The position numbers and the translations under genes were made by a program. Under the pieces are notes generated by a model, which had not been told where the DNA came from, searched no databases, and worked only from the letters and a program-made list of their open reading frames with translations. This document shows, piece by piece, positions 37,701 through 41,945 of a stretch of 64,000 nt of DNA (within the stretch, counting starts at the first letter, position 1; each line of letters starts with the position of its first letter). Source of the DNA: Cristatella mucedo (lineage: Eukaryota > Bryozoa > Phylactolaemata > Cristatellidae); contig WPIO01000015.1 of NCBI GenBank assembly GCA_009760855.2, positions 2,587,001 to 2,651,000 of the forward strand, in the 5' to 3' direction.

Positions 37701-40345
37701 CATGCTTAAAAATGCCTGGCCGCCAAACTCAAGAGGAACATGTGCTAATTGGTAATACGGTATTGCCTGACAAGAAAGGTAGTTGACTCGCGTCAAAGCT
37801 ACACGGCCAGATTAAGCATGCCTATGACGGCCATCGGCACGAGTACATCTATGTACATCCGAACTATCGCCAGCTCTCAGCCTGCAACTGGGCGAACCAA
37901 TCAACTAGCAAACCAAGCTGATACAAGTGACTGTCAGCCTCCGCCCAACCACCCCTAGCTATGGCAGTGTCAGGCCGACCACGCGTTAGTCGATTGCTTA
38001 CATACTCTCGGCTCACCCGCTGTCCGGACTGGACAGACTCTTTCCTCGCTCTCCATACCAAGCCGTTTGGCATTTAAATCATGTTTTTATCCAGTGAACT
38101 GAGTCGACCATCCGACACCATTACCAACCGGCCTTCAGGCAGTGCATTTAAGACCATCCCAACCGTGACAATTAGTCATCATTATGTTGGAAAACAAAAG
38201 TCTTCGATGCTCAAGGCAAACAGCATAGAACTGACAGATAGACGAGTAGAATGGATGGGCGCTGAGAGGTAGATGAGTAAAATGGATAGGCGCCGCACTG
38301 ATACTGCGCATAGCCGAGGATCCCTCCAAGCCGGCTAAGCAAGGGTTTCCACTGTAGCACTGCAAGACAACTCACGCAGGAGACTCAAAACTGCAAATAA
38401 AAAACGCTCCAGCAGCATTTGGCAAGCAAGAAAGAGACATAATAACCAGGTACTCCTTGTTCTTCCCTGCTCCACCCCCTAATGAAATGCTTCTCACTTG
38501 CTTGGGTTCTTTGCATTTAATCTTGGATATCGAGTGCTTCAAAAGATTAAATCGGTCGTCGACAAGTTGAGACTGTGCCCCTGTTACTCTAACTTCATCC
38601 AAGAGTGCTGTCACCTATAAAAAAAGGCGTTAAGCAGCTGGCAGGGTGCATGAAGAAGACGGCTAGCAGGAGTTGACAACCGGTGAGGCTTGCTGTGCTG
38701 CTCAACCCGATCTCCTTCGTGAATACTGCTGCGCGTGCAAGGCTCTGCGCAGATCGAGAGATTCACTTCGGGAAAACCAAGCTAGGCAGCAGCTGGAAGA
38801 AGCCGACGACGACGACGGCCGCATGCCCGACTCGGAGCGTACCATCAACCAATGAGAGCAGCCAACATAGGGCCGGCGCACACCTGCGTGCGCAATGGCA
38901 CTATCGTCCGCCGCCATGTGATGAGATGGTCGCCGGCATAGACACAGGAGAATTGCCAGCCCCTACAGCTCCAGCCGAACCGCGCAGACTGCTCGGATTA
39001 GGTGACAAGCAAATGCGGCGCAGCAAGCTGGCTGAGGCTGTGCACGACACACACACGAGCATGCCGGCCAGCCAGCATGCTAGCGATGGTGTGGTTTGAA
39101 GAAAGCCGGCTGCTGAACACAGCGCTGATGTGCACAGGCTCCGTACAAGGGCTGACGGTAAAAGAGAGAAAGTGCTGCTTCTCCTTGCCACTGACTTCGG
39201 GCACCGAAATTTATAAACGACCGCTAGATAAGGGCCACGATAGCCCAGGTGCTCGCTCTTCACGACATAGGTCGTGGGTTCGAATTCTGCACGGGACGAT
39301 CCTTCATTGCCAACTAAAAGTGGTGGTGACAGCGGGCAAGGCTCTTTCACCACTATACAAATGAGGCTGTTAAATCAACTACTACTTTTTTTTTTAGAAG
39401 AAGAAGCAGGGCAGCCGGGCATAGAAGCTGGGCACGAACCTCGACAAAAGCACCATGAAGCCAAGAGTGCCAACAGGAGGCCTCTGATGGGCAAAGTAAA
39501 CTCCATCGGTGAGTCCTACGATCCCAACACGCTTGGCACATACCGAAAAAACACACGAGAAAGTCGACCCTAAAGCACGAGCTCCACGAGCCCGGAGCAA
39601 GGAGTAGAAGACGAGGTCATGGCTGCTGGTGCTAGCAGCCATGCATGAGGCGCGAAGCGGCTTCCAAGACTGCTGGACAACCACGACTGCTACCTTGAAG
39701 TTGATGAGTGCACTTTGATATGCGGTCGACTCGGGTAAATGAAGTTTATCTGACTCATCGACGATATTAGCCTTAGGTTTCTTTGCCACGGGCACTTCCT
39801 TGATCTGAAAAGATGCAGTGAGCTACTACAGTATCCGCCAGGGTTACTGGGTAGCATGTTACTGGGTAGCATGAGGTCAAAGCTTAGCATATGCAATGCT
39901 GCACAAAAGCTTCACGAAAAGGGACACCGCAAAAGTGGCTCACCGAACAAGTGGGCTAGCAAGAGAAGCGAATTCGCGTGACCAATACAGGGTGGCATTT
40001 ACGGACAGCGGCATCTAGGGGCAGCCAGTAGAACCCGAGCTCAACAGAGCTCAGCTCAGAATATCGCATGAGCATAAACAGCCAAGCCAGAACATCTTTG
40101 CAGGCTTGGCATGGCATCACCTCACGAGGCCGGCATGCCGAAGCCAAAATTCGTCATTTCTGACCACCCGGCCACGAGCATGCAGGCAAGTACACGCACA
40201 CGAATGCGAGCTTAAAATTTCATAATCCCGAAAACAAGAAATCGGCGGCATATTTTCTTTTACATTTGAAAATTGCCAGTGACGAACACCGGCGACAGTA
40301 GCTGCAGCACTAGAGACTCACCTGTGGCAGCTTGCAGTCAGTCAT
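2262..40345 (-). CDS. NOL6: Nucleolar protein 6 (NOL6/Nrap/Utp22 family), multi-exon gene, whole span
   Basis: Role known for the family: an RNA-associated nucleolar protein of the small-subunit processome (UTP-C module), needed for 18S rRNA maturation. It is built from repeated nucleotidyltransferase-like/PAP-OAS1-like Nrap domains that have lost catalysis. Seen here: 22 exons between 40345 and 5674 whose splice phases join without a break into 1103 codons. With a probable last exon at 2262-2385 the total is close to the human protein (about 1146 aa). Landmarks in order: GGSYALG at about residue 115, LLKVWLHQRQLDE at 304-316, FREFWGDKAELRRFHDGS at 559-576, LPLSVVSLQG at 687-696, LEGSGKWPDD at 739-748, RLAKRWTSAHL around 863-873, FFRFLQLLATFDW at 909-921, and LFLYDKYDCRLIGVLWKP at 1077-1094. 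The first Met in the open frame is used as start; an in-frame TGA lies upstream. The uncertain parts are the terminal exon and the 5' UTR. Confidence 0.93.
2730..4500 (-). mobile_element. LINE A (CR1/L2-like), decayed, split by a SINE2
   Basis: In minus orientation it shows reverse transcriptase pieces: LQGSILCPL (the GVPQGSxLGP motif, altered), FYADDAQLYLSFKP with an intact YADD at 3945-3934, and FLKLNDDKTELVL. The 3' part ends at 2730 in a (TGTAA)n-like tail. Frameshifts break the ORF. A SINE2 at 3382-3562 interrupts it. The 5' end is missing. Confidence 0.85.
3382..3562 (+). mobile_element. SINE2, tRNA-derived, nested in LINE A
   Basis: The head has pol III boxes: A box TGGCACACTAGG and B box GGTTCGAATCC. 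The body is GGTGGTGATAGCC and GGCTCTTCTGTCGCTATAC, and the end is GAGGCTGTTGAATCAGC. It is flanked by a 10-bp direct repeat TTAAGGAGCT (3372-3381, 3563-3572), the target-site duplication. Confidence 0.9.
4528..4866 (+). mobile_element. LINE B 3' fragment
   Basis: It starts at the GKPSV segment, has an internal deletion, then the YAPKSWN-like coding end, and finishes with the conserved tail block (AAAGTGCCTAGAAG... then ATTATT). It is in the opposite direction to the LINE A copy next to it. Confidence 0.75.
5674..5775 (-). CDS. NOL6: NOL6 exon 22 (residues 1070-1103)
   Basis: The exon starts CGTTTTAG|GAA and ends TTCAAG|GTGAGT, 34 codons in phase 0. EAYGHSALFLYDKYDCRLIG and VLWKPDALQVHDFK match human EAFGDLALFFYDQHGGEVIG and VLWKPTSFQPQPFK nearly position for position. 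This is the last exon that I can place with certainty. Confidence 0.96.
5925..6262 (+). mobile_element. LINE B C-terminal coding fragment
   Basis: The open frame FRSLRLLALAHP... followed by YAPKAWNSL corresponds to the C-terminal end of the LINE B reverse transcriptase ORF seen at 55.3-55.6 kb. It is too short and diverged to be active. Confidence 0.7.
6900..7475 (+). mobile_element. LINE A 3' end
   Basis: It is colinear with the other LINE A 3' ends: the TTTCAGCCTCCTCGTGCCCT block, a GACAATAAATTAGCT-like block, and a GAAAACTCTTCTGCGTAAC block ending at GGAGTTGCGGACAGAGATAC. It lies in NOL6 intron 21. Confidence 0.8.
8236..8333 (+). mobile_element. LINE B tail fragment
   Basis: It holds only the terminal block (TTGCAGCAAATGTAAAGCCC, then a TTCTCTGGGGGCGCTTTATC block) and an ATTATT tail. 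Confidence 0.75.
9070..9258 (-). CDS. NOL6: NOL6 exon 21 (residues 1007-1069)
   Basis: QAAFRTSLDVCDVIIHLKLP matches the family's TVFRPPLDIYDVLIRLSP. SVSCYVRELT occupies the place of the family's LGYDPPQLYLTQLR but has lost the YDP. The acceptor is CTCTCAG (alternative three bases on) and the donor ACG|GTTCGT; phase 0 both sides. Intron 21 (5776-9069) holds LINE A and LINE B fragments and a G run. Confidence 0.85.
9438..9649 (-). CDS. NOL6: NOL6 exon 20 (residues 937-1006)
   Basis: The exon starts TTTTGCAG|CT. It encodes AECEALRETFKKERVCLPGL, then FIATPCDRHRPSLWTHAGP and LRRLVLLARETL, matching human MVIVTPQDRKNSVWTQDGP and LQQLVVLAAEAL. It ends TCTTTC|GTGACG in phase 0, a modest donor. Intron 20 is 179 bp. 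Confidence 0.94.
10185..10282 (-). CDS. NOL6: NOL6 exon 19 (residues 904-935), GC donor
   Basis: The exon starts TTTTCTTAG|G. It encodes SPLIGFFRFLQLLATFDW and LIVNFNSELT, matching SPQVGFLRFLFLVSTFDW...LFVNLNNELT. It ends CTAACAG|GCAAGT in phase 1: a GC-AG intron. A GT two codons later would give phase 2 and run the next exon into a stop. Intron 19 is 9650-10184. Confidence 0.95.
11117..11165. repeat. (TC)n microsatellite
   Basis: It is a perfect TC run in NOL6 intron 18. Confidence 0.97.
11451..11609 (-). CDS. NOL6: NOL6 exon 18 (residues 851-902)
   Basis: The exon starts TTTTTTCCAG|C and ends CCGGG|GTGAGT. LHGTHASYGACARLAKRWTS, then VALELLVAHVFVHPHPY aligns with LHGLQQQHPAFSGVARLAKRWV...LDLVAAALFLHPEPF along its length. 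Intron 18 (10283-11450) includes the (TC)n at 11117-11165. Confidence 0.96.
11750..11940 (-). CDS. NOL6: NOL6 exon 17 (residues 787-849)
   Basis: The exon starts GTCCGTAG|GAC and ends AGCGG|GTGAGA in phase 2. DGYLFSLRLAH matches DGFVFRIRVAY of human. An acidic Ala/Asp/Gly linker follows (AAEDDDEAATAGGDG), and VDVARLTSFLS matches LPLLTSALHG. Intron 17 is only 140 bp. Confidence 0.93.
12763..12912 (+). mobile_element. Degenerate SINE2
   Basis: It keeps GGGGTAAGGTGCTCGC, TTCACGACCCAGGTCGT and the ACAAATGAGGCTGCTCAATA end but has a damaged B box, and it ends in a T run. It lies in NOL6 intron 16. Confidence 0.6.
13023..13091. repeat. 32-bp tandem duplication
   Basis: The units start at 13023 and 13055, both with CACAAGAGATCGGCTCCTCT; the second has one extra CTTCCT. 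It lies in NOL6 intron 16. Confidence 0.9.
13373..13527 (-). CDS. NOL6: NOL6 exon 16 (residues 736-786)
   Basis: The exon starts CATCCAG|CC and ends GTGCAG|GTAGTG in phase 0. VCVLEGSGKWPDDAAAIRRL is near-identical to the family's CHLEGSGQWPQDAEAVQRV. It is followed by AELQRAHGL (human AELLTQQHGL). Intron 16 (11941-13372) carries a degenerate SINE2, a 32-bp duplication and a G run. Confidence 0.96.
13853..13928 (-). CDS. NOL6: NOL6 exon 15 (residues 710-734)
   Basis: It is a 76-bp exon found from the phase requirement (0 in, 1 out). Acceptor CATTTATAG|GTG and donor GGAAG|GTTAGC fit. VFPVMPTSF matches the family's VFPPTP; the remainder is Cys/Lys/Ala-rich (CKCAAKCGALE) and unconserved. Intron 15 is 13528-13852. 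Confidence 0.75.
14785..14874. repeat. (TA)n microsatellite
   Basis: It is an uninterrupted TA run of about 90 bases directly joined to the 3' tail of a minus-strand SINE1 copy, so it probably grew from the SINE's AT-rich tail. Confidence 0.97.
14875..15025 (-). mobile_element. SINE1, tRNA-derived with LINE B-like tail
   Basis: On the minus strand it has GGTTTGGTCTAGCGGTTAAG (A box), CGTGAGCTCGAGCCCCGAGG (B box region), then GAATAGAGATTAAGTTCTCT and a TAAATGAATTAT tail. It lies in NOL6 intron 14. Confidence 0.87.
15123..15435 (-). CDS. NOL6: NOL6 exon 14 (residues 606-709), with low-complexity insert
   Basis: The exon starts GTCCACAG|G and ends GCCGAG|GTGAGG. It encodes HLDVPPASVHVTLRELDVFL, then an insert with six Arg in a row and about ten Ala, then EQLAAAMSSFDVLSKRV and LPLSVVSLQGVTASFR. 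The flanks match human HADIPETCVHYVGGPLDAL and LPLTVSAVQGAHPVLR. The Arg/Ala stretch has no equivalent there. Intron 14 (13929-15122) has a long (TA)n and a SINE1 copy. Confidence 0.94.
15830..16195 (+). mobile_element. LINE A 3' region fragment
   Basis: It is colinear with LINE A copies at 6.9 and 24.3 kb (LLKELRWLPIDRCLQ coding stretch, TTTCAGCCTCCTCGTGCCCT and ACAATAAATTAGCTGT blocks). The tail is missing. Confidence 0.75.
16649..16764. repeat. (GTGA)n / (GA)n compound microsatellite
   Basis: About 16 GTGA units are flanked on both sides by GA runs. It lies in NOL6 intron 13. Confidence 0.97.
17466..18350 (-). mobile_element. LINE B fragment
   Basis: It runs from an ATT-rich tail at 17466 back into the RT-proximal region (ISPVASAQNLGVLFQRDLS... 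on the minus strand), colinear with the 43-44 kb and 54-55 kb copies. It is frameshifted and 5'-truncated. Confidence 0.82.
19278..19333 (+). mobile_element. LINE B or SINE1 tail remnant
   Basis: CAAGTTCTCTGAAGGCACTA is followed by TAGTATTATTA, the shared 3' block of LINE B and SINE1. Confidence 0.5.
19628..19860 (-). mobile_element. LINE B 3' fragment
   Basis: It has a minus-strand ATT tail, the terminal block, and the AT-rich 3' UTR with its repeated TGGTTAGTGGTAACATGC-like units (seen on the plus strand). Confidence 0.77.
20204..20264. repeat. (TGCG)n/(TG)n alternating run
   Basis: It has TG units, then about six TGCG units, then TG units: a strictly alternating purine-pyrimidine tract. 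It lies in NOL6 intron 13. Confidence 0.96.
20725..20868 (-). mobile_element. SINE1 copy
   Basis: On the minus strand it reads CCTGGTTTGGTCCCGCGGTT, then a B-box-like GTGGGCTTGAGCCCTGAGG and a diverged AT tail. It lies in NOL6 intron 13. Confidence 0.8.
21586..21734 (-). CDS. NOL6: NOL6 exon 13 (residues 556-604)
   Basis: The exon starts TGCTTTAG|GCC and ends GCGAG|GTATGC in phase 2. It encodes DFREFWGDKAELRRFHDGSI then CEAVVW, the strongest Nrap signature (human DFRQFWGSRSELRRFQDGAI...EAVVW). Intron 13 (15436-21585), the longest, contains LINE A, two LINE B pieces, a LINE B-like tail, SINE1, and GTGA and TG microsatellites. Confidence 0.96.
22334..22865 (-). mobile_element. LINE A 3' end
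   Basis: It starts with the TAATG-repeat tail at 22340-22357. The coding stretch SFSSAGPRLWNSLPQF on the minus strand is the C-terminal end of the element's ORF. It lies in NOL6 intron 12. Confidence 0.85.
24120..24157. repeat. (GACA)n short run
   Basis: GACA units are mixed with GA; the run lies in NOL6 intron 12. Confidence 0.85.
24260..24895 (+). mobile_element. LINE A 3' region
   Basis: It is colinear with the 6.9-kb and 15.8-kb copies, ending GGAGATACATTACAC. It has many point changes and stops. It lies in NOL6 intron 12. Confidence 0.83.
25039..25161 (-). CDS. NOL6: NOL6 exon 12 (residues 515-555)
   Basis: The exon starts TTTTCTGCAG|TGG and ends GCCATG|GTATGA, phase 0 at both sides, 41 codons. 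WTIEDEPPEA followed by CIQLGLKFNSD and EKGPPADDAM matches the family's WDISQDPP...LTLGLLLRPE...LGPEAD. Intron 12 (21735-25038) holds two LINE A copies in opposite orientation and a GACA run. Confidence 0.93.
25681..25860 (-). mobile_element. SINE2 copy
   Basis: It is a minus-strand copy with head GGTAAGGCGGTTGCTTTCAC, GGTCGTGGGTTCGATTCC (B box), GGTGGTGATAGCCGTAAAGG and an ATTTATTTATTT tail. It lies in NOL6 intron 11. Confidence 0.9.
26665..26802. repeat. ATT/ATC-rich low-complexity tract
   Basis: It is an imperfect trinucleotide tract of TTA, ATC and ATT units in NOL6 intron 11. Confidence 0.85.
27321..27398. repeat. Three 26-bp tandem repeats, each with a CRE-like site
   Basis: The units start at 27321, 27347 and 27373. 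Each contains GGCAGTGACGT followed by CAGA or AAGA, giving TGACGTCA at 27337-27344 and 27389-27396 and TGACGTAA at 27363-27370. TGACGTCA is the consensus for CREB/ATF proteins. The array lies in NOL6 intron 11, about 200 bases from exon 11, in a CpG-rich stretch. Confidence 0.93.
27592..27784 (-). CDS. NOL6: NOL6 exon 11 (residues 451-514)
   Basis: The exon follows CACTGCAG and ends CCCAGT|GTGAGT. It encodes LTAPEHLW, a polar linker, then DFASAALPHLLALLRHATDK and a strand ending PISYPS, equivalent to the family's DYVSAALGPLTTLLEQGL region. Intron 11 (25162-27591) holds a triple CRE-like repeat (27321-27398), an ATT-rich block and a SINE2 copy. Confidence 0.9.
29515..29560 (-). mobile_element. 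LINE A small fragment
   Basis: It holds only the block around GTATCTGTCGCCAACGGCCT, shared with all LINE A 3' regions. Confidence 0.5.
29700..29835 (+). mobile_element. SINE1 copy
   Basis: CCTGGTTTGGCCCAGGGGTA and GAGGTCGCGGACTTGAGCCC form the tRNA-like head, followed by the shared tail block and AATAAATT. It lies in NOL6 intron 10. Confidence 0.8.
30126..30238 (-). CDS. NOL6: NOL6 exon 10 (residues 413-449)
   Basis: It is a small exon, found because phase 0 in and phase 2 out were required here. Acceptor GCATGTAG|CTC and donor ATAAC|GTGAGT fit both. It encodes HMDSAEGDFEDLFLAPAPFG, matching the family's LLDSRADDGFHLLLMTPKPM. Intron 10 (27785-30125) contains SINE1 and LINE A fragments and a GC-rich part near 28 kb. 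Confidence 0.85.
30722..31062 (-). mobile_element. LINE A 3' end
   Basis: It has a TAATG-repeat tail, then TGTAACTCCACAAAGTCATA and the conserved 3' region, breaking off after CAGAGCTAAAGCTTCTA. It lies in NOL6 intron 9. Confidence 0.85.
31130..31285 (+). mobile_element. SINE2, 5'-damaged
   Basis: GTCGTGGGCACGAACCCTGC (B box altered) is followed by GGTGGTGATAGCCGTTGAGG, ATACAAATGAGGCTGTTAAA and a TTTATTTATTA tail. Confidence 0.8.
31915..32050 (-). mobile_element. SINE2 copy, tail lost
   Basis: The minus-strand head and body are present (GGTCGTGGGTTCGAGTCC B box, GGTGGTGATGGTAGTGG). The ATTT tail is absent. It lies in NOL6 intron 9. Confidence 0.8.
32233..32399 (-). CDS. NOL6: NOL6 exon 9 (residues 358-412)
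   Basis: It carries SCDWTSLPKSGL, then FDVVLPDVLGCVNVCYQLHS and STYLR, aligning with the family's FSVVFLDSSGHLNLCADVTASTY. The end is AGG|GTATGT, phase 0. The start is less certain: the only acceptor that keeps frame is the weak TTGAAG|CT. Intron 9 (30239-32232) contains a LINE A 3' end and two SINE2 copies. Confidence 0.88.
32512..32632 (-). CDS. NOL6: NOL6 exon 8 (residues 317-356)
   Basis: The exon starts TTCGACAG|GGC in phase 0 and ends CTGG|GTAAGT in phase 1. GKSAVSGYVIATFVAELLKT continues the Nrap domain exactly where the family has GFTGFLVSMLVVFLVST. The following intron 8 is only 112 bp. Confidence 0.92.
33583..33634. repeat. CA/CG-rich alternating run
   Basis: It has ACGCACGCGCGTGC-type units passing into CACACA. 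It lies in NOL6 intron 7. Confidence 0.85.
33785..33890 (-). mobile_element. SINE2 head fragment
   Basis: The minus-strand head keeps the GGGTTCGAGTCC B box and CAGTGGGCGATCC; a G run interrupts the A-box side. It lies in NOL6 intron 7. Confidence 0.65.
33904..34091 (-). CDS. NOL6: NOL6 exon 7 (residues 255-316)
   Basis: The split Asp codon 254 is completed by AT at the exon start (TTTTCTCAG|AT), and the exon ends GACGAG|GTATGC in phase 0. It encodes THYNVAMLVD and then IRDALLLLKVWLHQRQLDE, one of the best-conserved Nrap signatures (ALLLLKVWLRQRELDKG). Intron 6 (34092-34277) precedes it. Intron 7 (32633-33903) holds a CA-rich run and a SINE2 fragment. Confidence 0.95.
34278..34416 (-). CDS. 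NOL6: NOL6 exon 6 (residues 208-253), duplicated acceptor region
   Basis: The conserved part is ASKNNVRPRWLF, matching the family's PTKNNVRSAWY. The exon ends GAACAAG|GTAACG in phase 1. A 13-bp-period duplication (34399-34423) lies at its 5' edge. With the acceptor at TTGTAG|ACT the frame is open (TAVVDCDFSF) and joins exon 5 in phase 0. The neighbouring CAG acceptor, giving a start at 34429, would break the frame by 13 bases. Confidence 0.85.
34399..34423. repeat. 13-bp-period tandem duplication at NOL6 exon 6 acceptor
   Basis: GCAGTCTACAAC occurs at 34399-34410 and again at 34412-34423. On the minus strand this doubles TTGTAG, a possible splice acceptor. Confidence 0.95.
34524..34727 (-). 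CDS. NOL6: NOL6 exon 5 (residues 140-207)
   Basis: The exon starts TTTGCAG|AGC and ends CTGAGG|GTGTGA, 68 codons in phase 0. KDFLNMRYVACKLAYLTSIA matches the human KDGLNQRYFRKRALYLAHLA segment, followed by RPILMIRPAG. Reading on into the intron meets a TGA at once, so the 107-bp intron 5 (34417-34523) must be removed. Confidence 0.93.
34866..34888. repeat. (TG)n short run
   Basis: It is a perfect TG run in NOL6 intron 4. Confidence 0.9.
35508..35652 (-). mobile_element. SINE1 copy
   Basis: On the minus strand it reads GGTTTGGCCCAGTGGTTGAG, GAGGTCGTGAGCTTGAGCCT and GAATAGAGATTAAGTTCTCT, with a TGAATTATAC tail. It lies in NOL6 intron 4. Confidence 0.87.
36430..36594 (-). CDS. NOL6: NOL6 exon 4 (residues 85-139), GS-motif exon
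   Basis: The exon starts after TTACTTGCAG and ends AAG|GTAAGA, 55 codons in phase 0. It carries VSIGGSYALGFSPRKDLIVD, the Nrap form of the nucleotidyltransferase GS motif plus the degenerate acidic strand (VGSYLLGT...INVDV in human). In the family this fold is structural rather than catalytic. Intron 4 (34728-36429) holds a SINE1 copy (35508-35652) and a TG run (34866-34888). Confidence 0.93.
38498..38614 (-). CDS. NOL6: NOL6 exon 3 (residues 46-84)
   Basis: The exon follows a TTTTTTTATAG acceptor and ends CAA|GTGAGA, 39 codons in phase 0. It encodes VTALLDEVRV and then a polar helix ending KCKEPKQ, matching the family's EELLREVRLSEKKKDRI region. Intron 3 (36595-38497) has no recognised repeat beyond simple AT-rich stretches. 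Confidence 0.87.
39230..39392 (+). mobile_element. SINE2 copy
   Basis: It has GATAGCCCAGGTGCTCGCTC, GGTCGTGGGTTCGAATTC (B box), GTGGTGGTGACAGCGGGCAA and ATACAAATGAGGCTGTTAAA, followed by a T run. It lies in NOL6 intron 2. Confidence 0.87.
39694..39804 (-). CDS. NOL6: NOL6 exon 2 (residues 9-45)
   Basis: Acceptor TTTTCAG|ATC and donor AAG|GTAGCA bound 37 codons in phase 0. The exon starts with a basic patch (VAKKPKAN) and runs into the helical stretch STAYQSALINFK, equivalent to the family's LFHSNLLRLQ segment before Nrap domain 1. Intron 2 (38615-39693) carries a SINE2 copy at 39230-39392. Confidence 0.82.
40322..40345 (-). CDS. NOL6: NOL6 exon 1 (start codon, 8 codons)
   Basis: The exon encodes MTDCKLPQ and ends at a clean CAG|GTGAGT donor in phase 0. 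The ATG at 40345-40343 is the first Met after an in-frame TGA about 75 bases upstream. The N terminus is not conserved in this family, so the start rests on frame, phase and donor alone. Intron 1 (39805-40321) holds no recognised repeat. Confidence 0.62.
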
Positions 40346-41004
40346 GACGTCGATCAAGCAACTTAGTCCCCCTCCCACTGTTTGCAACCCCCATAACCGG
40401 CAGACAGCAGGTCAAATACTCAGGATAGCTGTCCGAAGTTATCCCCATCGACCGGCCACCCAGCTCAGGCCGATTTATACGATTCACTTCGTCGCTTATC
40501 TTGCATCTGCCCTTATATGAAAGAAGTTGACACGGTCAGCCCTCCAGCCATCCTCCTTCCTACTAACTCCATTCACAGGATGATCAATGATAGCCACTTC
40601 TGTGCTGTGGACATTTCTATGGTTGTTGACTGCCTTTTTACAAACTCAATCCCTTGCAAGCACATGGGTGTGGCATTGCCACACGATCAACAGCTTACTC
40701 CTTGGATCATTGGCCATGTCAGTCCTTGCATAACCTCAGAGCAGGCCAAAATGCCTCGATGTCCCCCCCCCCCTTGGGGCAGAGTCTTGCCCTTTCGGCA
40801 AGCTGCTTTACATCATGCCCAATCAGGGCAAACAGCAGCACAAGAGAGCCAACGCCAGTGCGACCCGTCCTAGATGTATAACGTAAATATGTGAAACCTG
40901 CAAGCATGATTAGCCGCCCTCATAAGCACAGCAGCACCACCAGGCCTCCGACGAGTCAAGTGCACAGACAAAGACATGTCCACTCAGTTTCGCGAATCGA
41001 CACC

Positions 41005-41180
41005 GTAAATAAATAAATAAATCCTAGCTGATTTAACAGCCTCTTTTTGTATAGCGACAGAAGAGCCTTTACGGCTATCACCACCGCTGGCAGTGGCGAT
41101 AAAGGATCGCCCACCGCAGGAATCGAACTCACGACTTAGGTCGTGAAAGCAACCGCCTTACCTAGTGAGCCGTACCAGGC
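41005..41180 (-). mobile_element. SINE2 copy
   Basis: It is nearly complete in minus orientation: TAGGTAAGGCGGTTGCTTTC head, GTGAGTTCGATTCC B box, GGTGGTGATAGCCGTAAAGG body, ATTTATTTATTT tail. Confidence 0.9.
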
Positions 41181-41499
41181 ATCGTGCAATCAACGAGTGG
41201 GCCTTGCCACGGACCACCAACTTGAGCACTGCACAATACGAGACCGAAAGCCGCTGGCGTGAAGCGCTGAAAAGACTTGGTCACAGACACGTGAGCATTC
41301 AATTTCACCTCGCTTCGCTGTGCCCCCACCCGGAGATGACCACGTGAAATATGGCGAGCAGAAGATTTCTACCACAACACCGACGCATGCTTGCTCACGC
41401 GAAAAAAAGCATAAATGGTATCAAGTCACTCCTGTCACTGCCTAGGGGGCATACTGCATCGAAGTTCTGCAATCGCTGCCGCCAGGCGGGCAAGGCCCT

Positions 41500-41945
41500 C
41501 TTCACGAATGACCACAGCAGGAGCCAGTTCTCCACACCTGTCTTTCTTGGGCCCCTTCATTCTCTTCCTCTGTTCTGACTGTCACACGTACCAACTTTCT
41601 AGGCAAGGCATTGTACCACCCGCTCTTCTGACTCCTGTCGTTAAGCTGTGCCTCCAACCATCCTCGAATCTGCCGTTAGAGACCGTGCCTTCACTTTCTA
41701 TGTTCACACAGCCTGGAGCTCACTCCCGACTGACATCAAGAAATCTCCCGACTTGATATTAAAAAAGAAGCTACAACCCACCTAAACTAAGAGCCCTCCA
41801 CCCGTGTGAAGAGTCCTGATTCGTACTGAAATTGTACACGTTACTTTTCACTACCAATCGATGCTTCCTTTCCAGTATAGTAAATAAACTAGAAAGATTT
41901 GGTTCTCTTAGGGAACAATATAAATCGTATTCTTATTAAAATTGC
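41500..41945 (+). mobile_element. LINE B-related 3' fragment
   Basis: GCCTGGAGCTCACTCCCGAC matches the YAPKAWNSLP coding end of LINE B. The terminal block (CTAGAAAGATTTGGTTCTCT) differs enough to suggest a subfamily. Confidence 0.65.
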
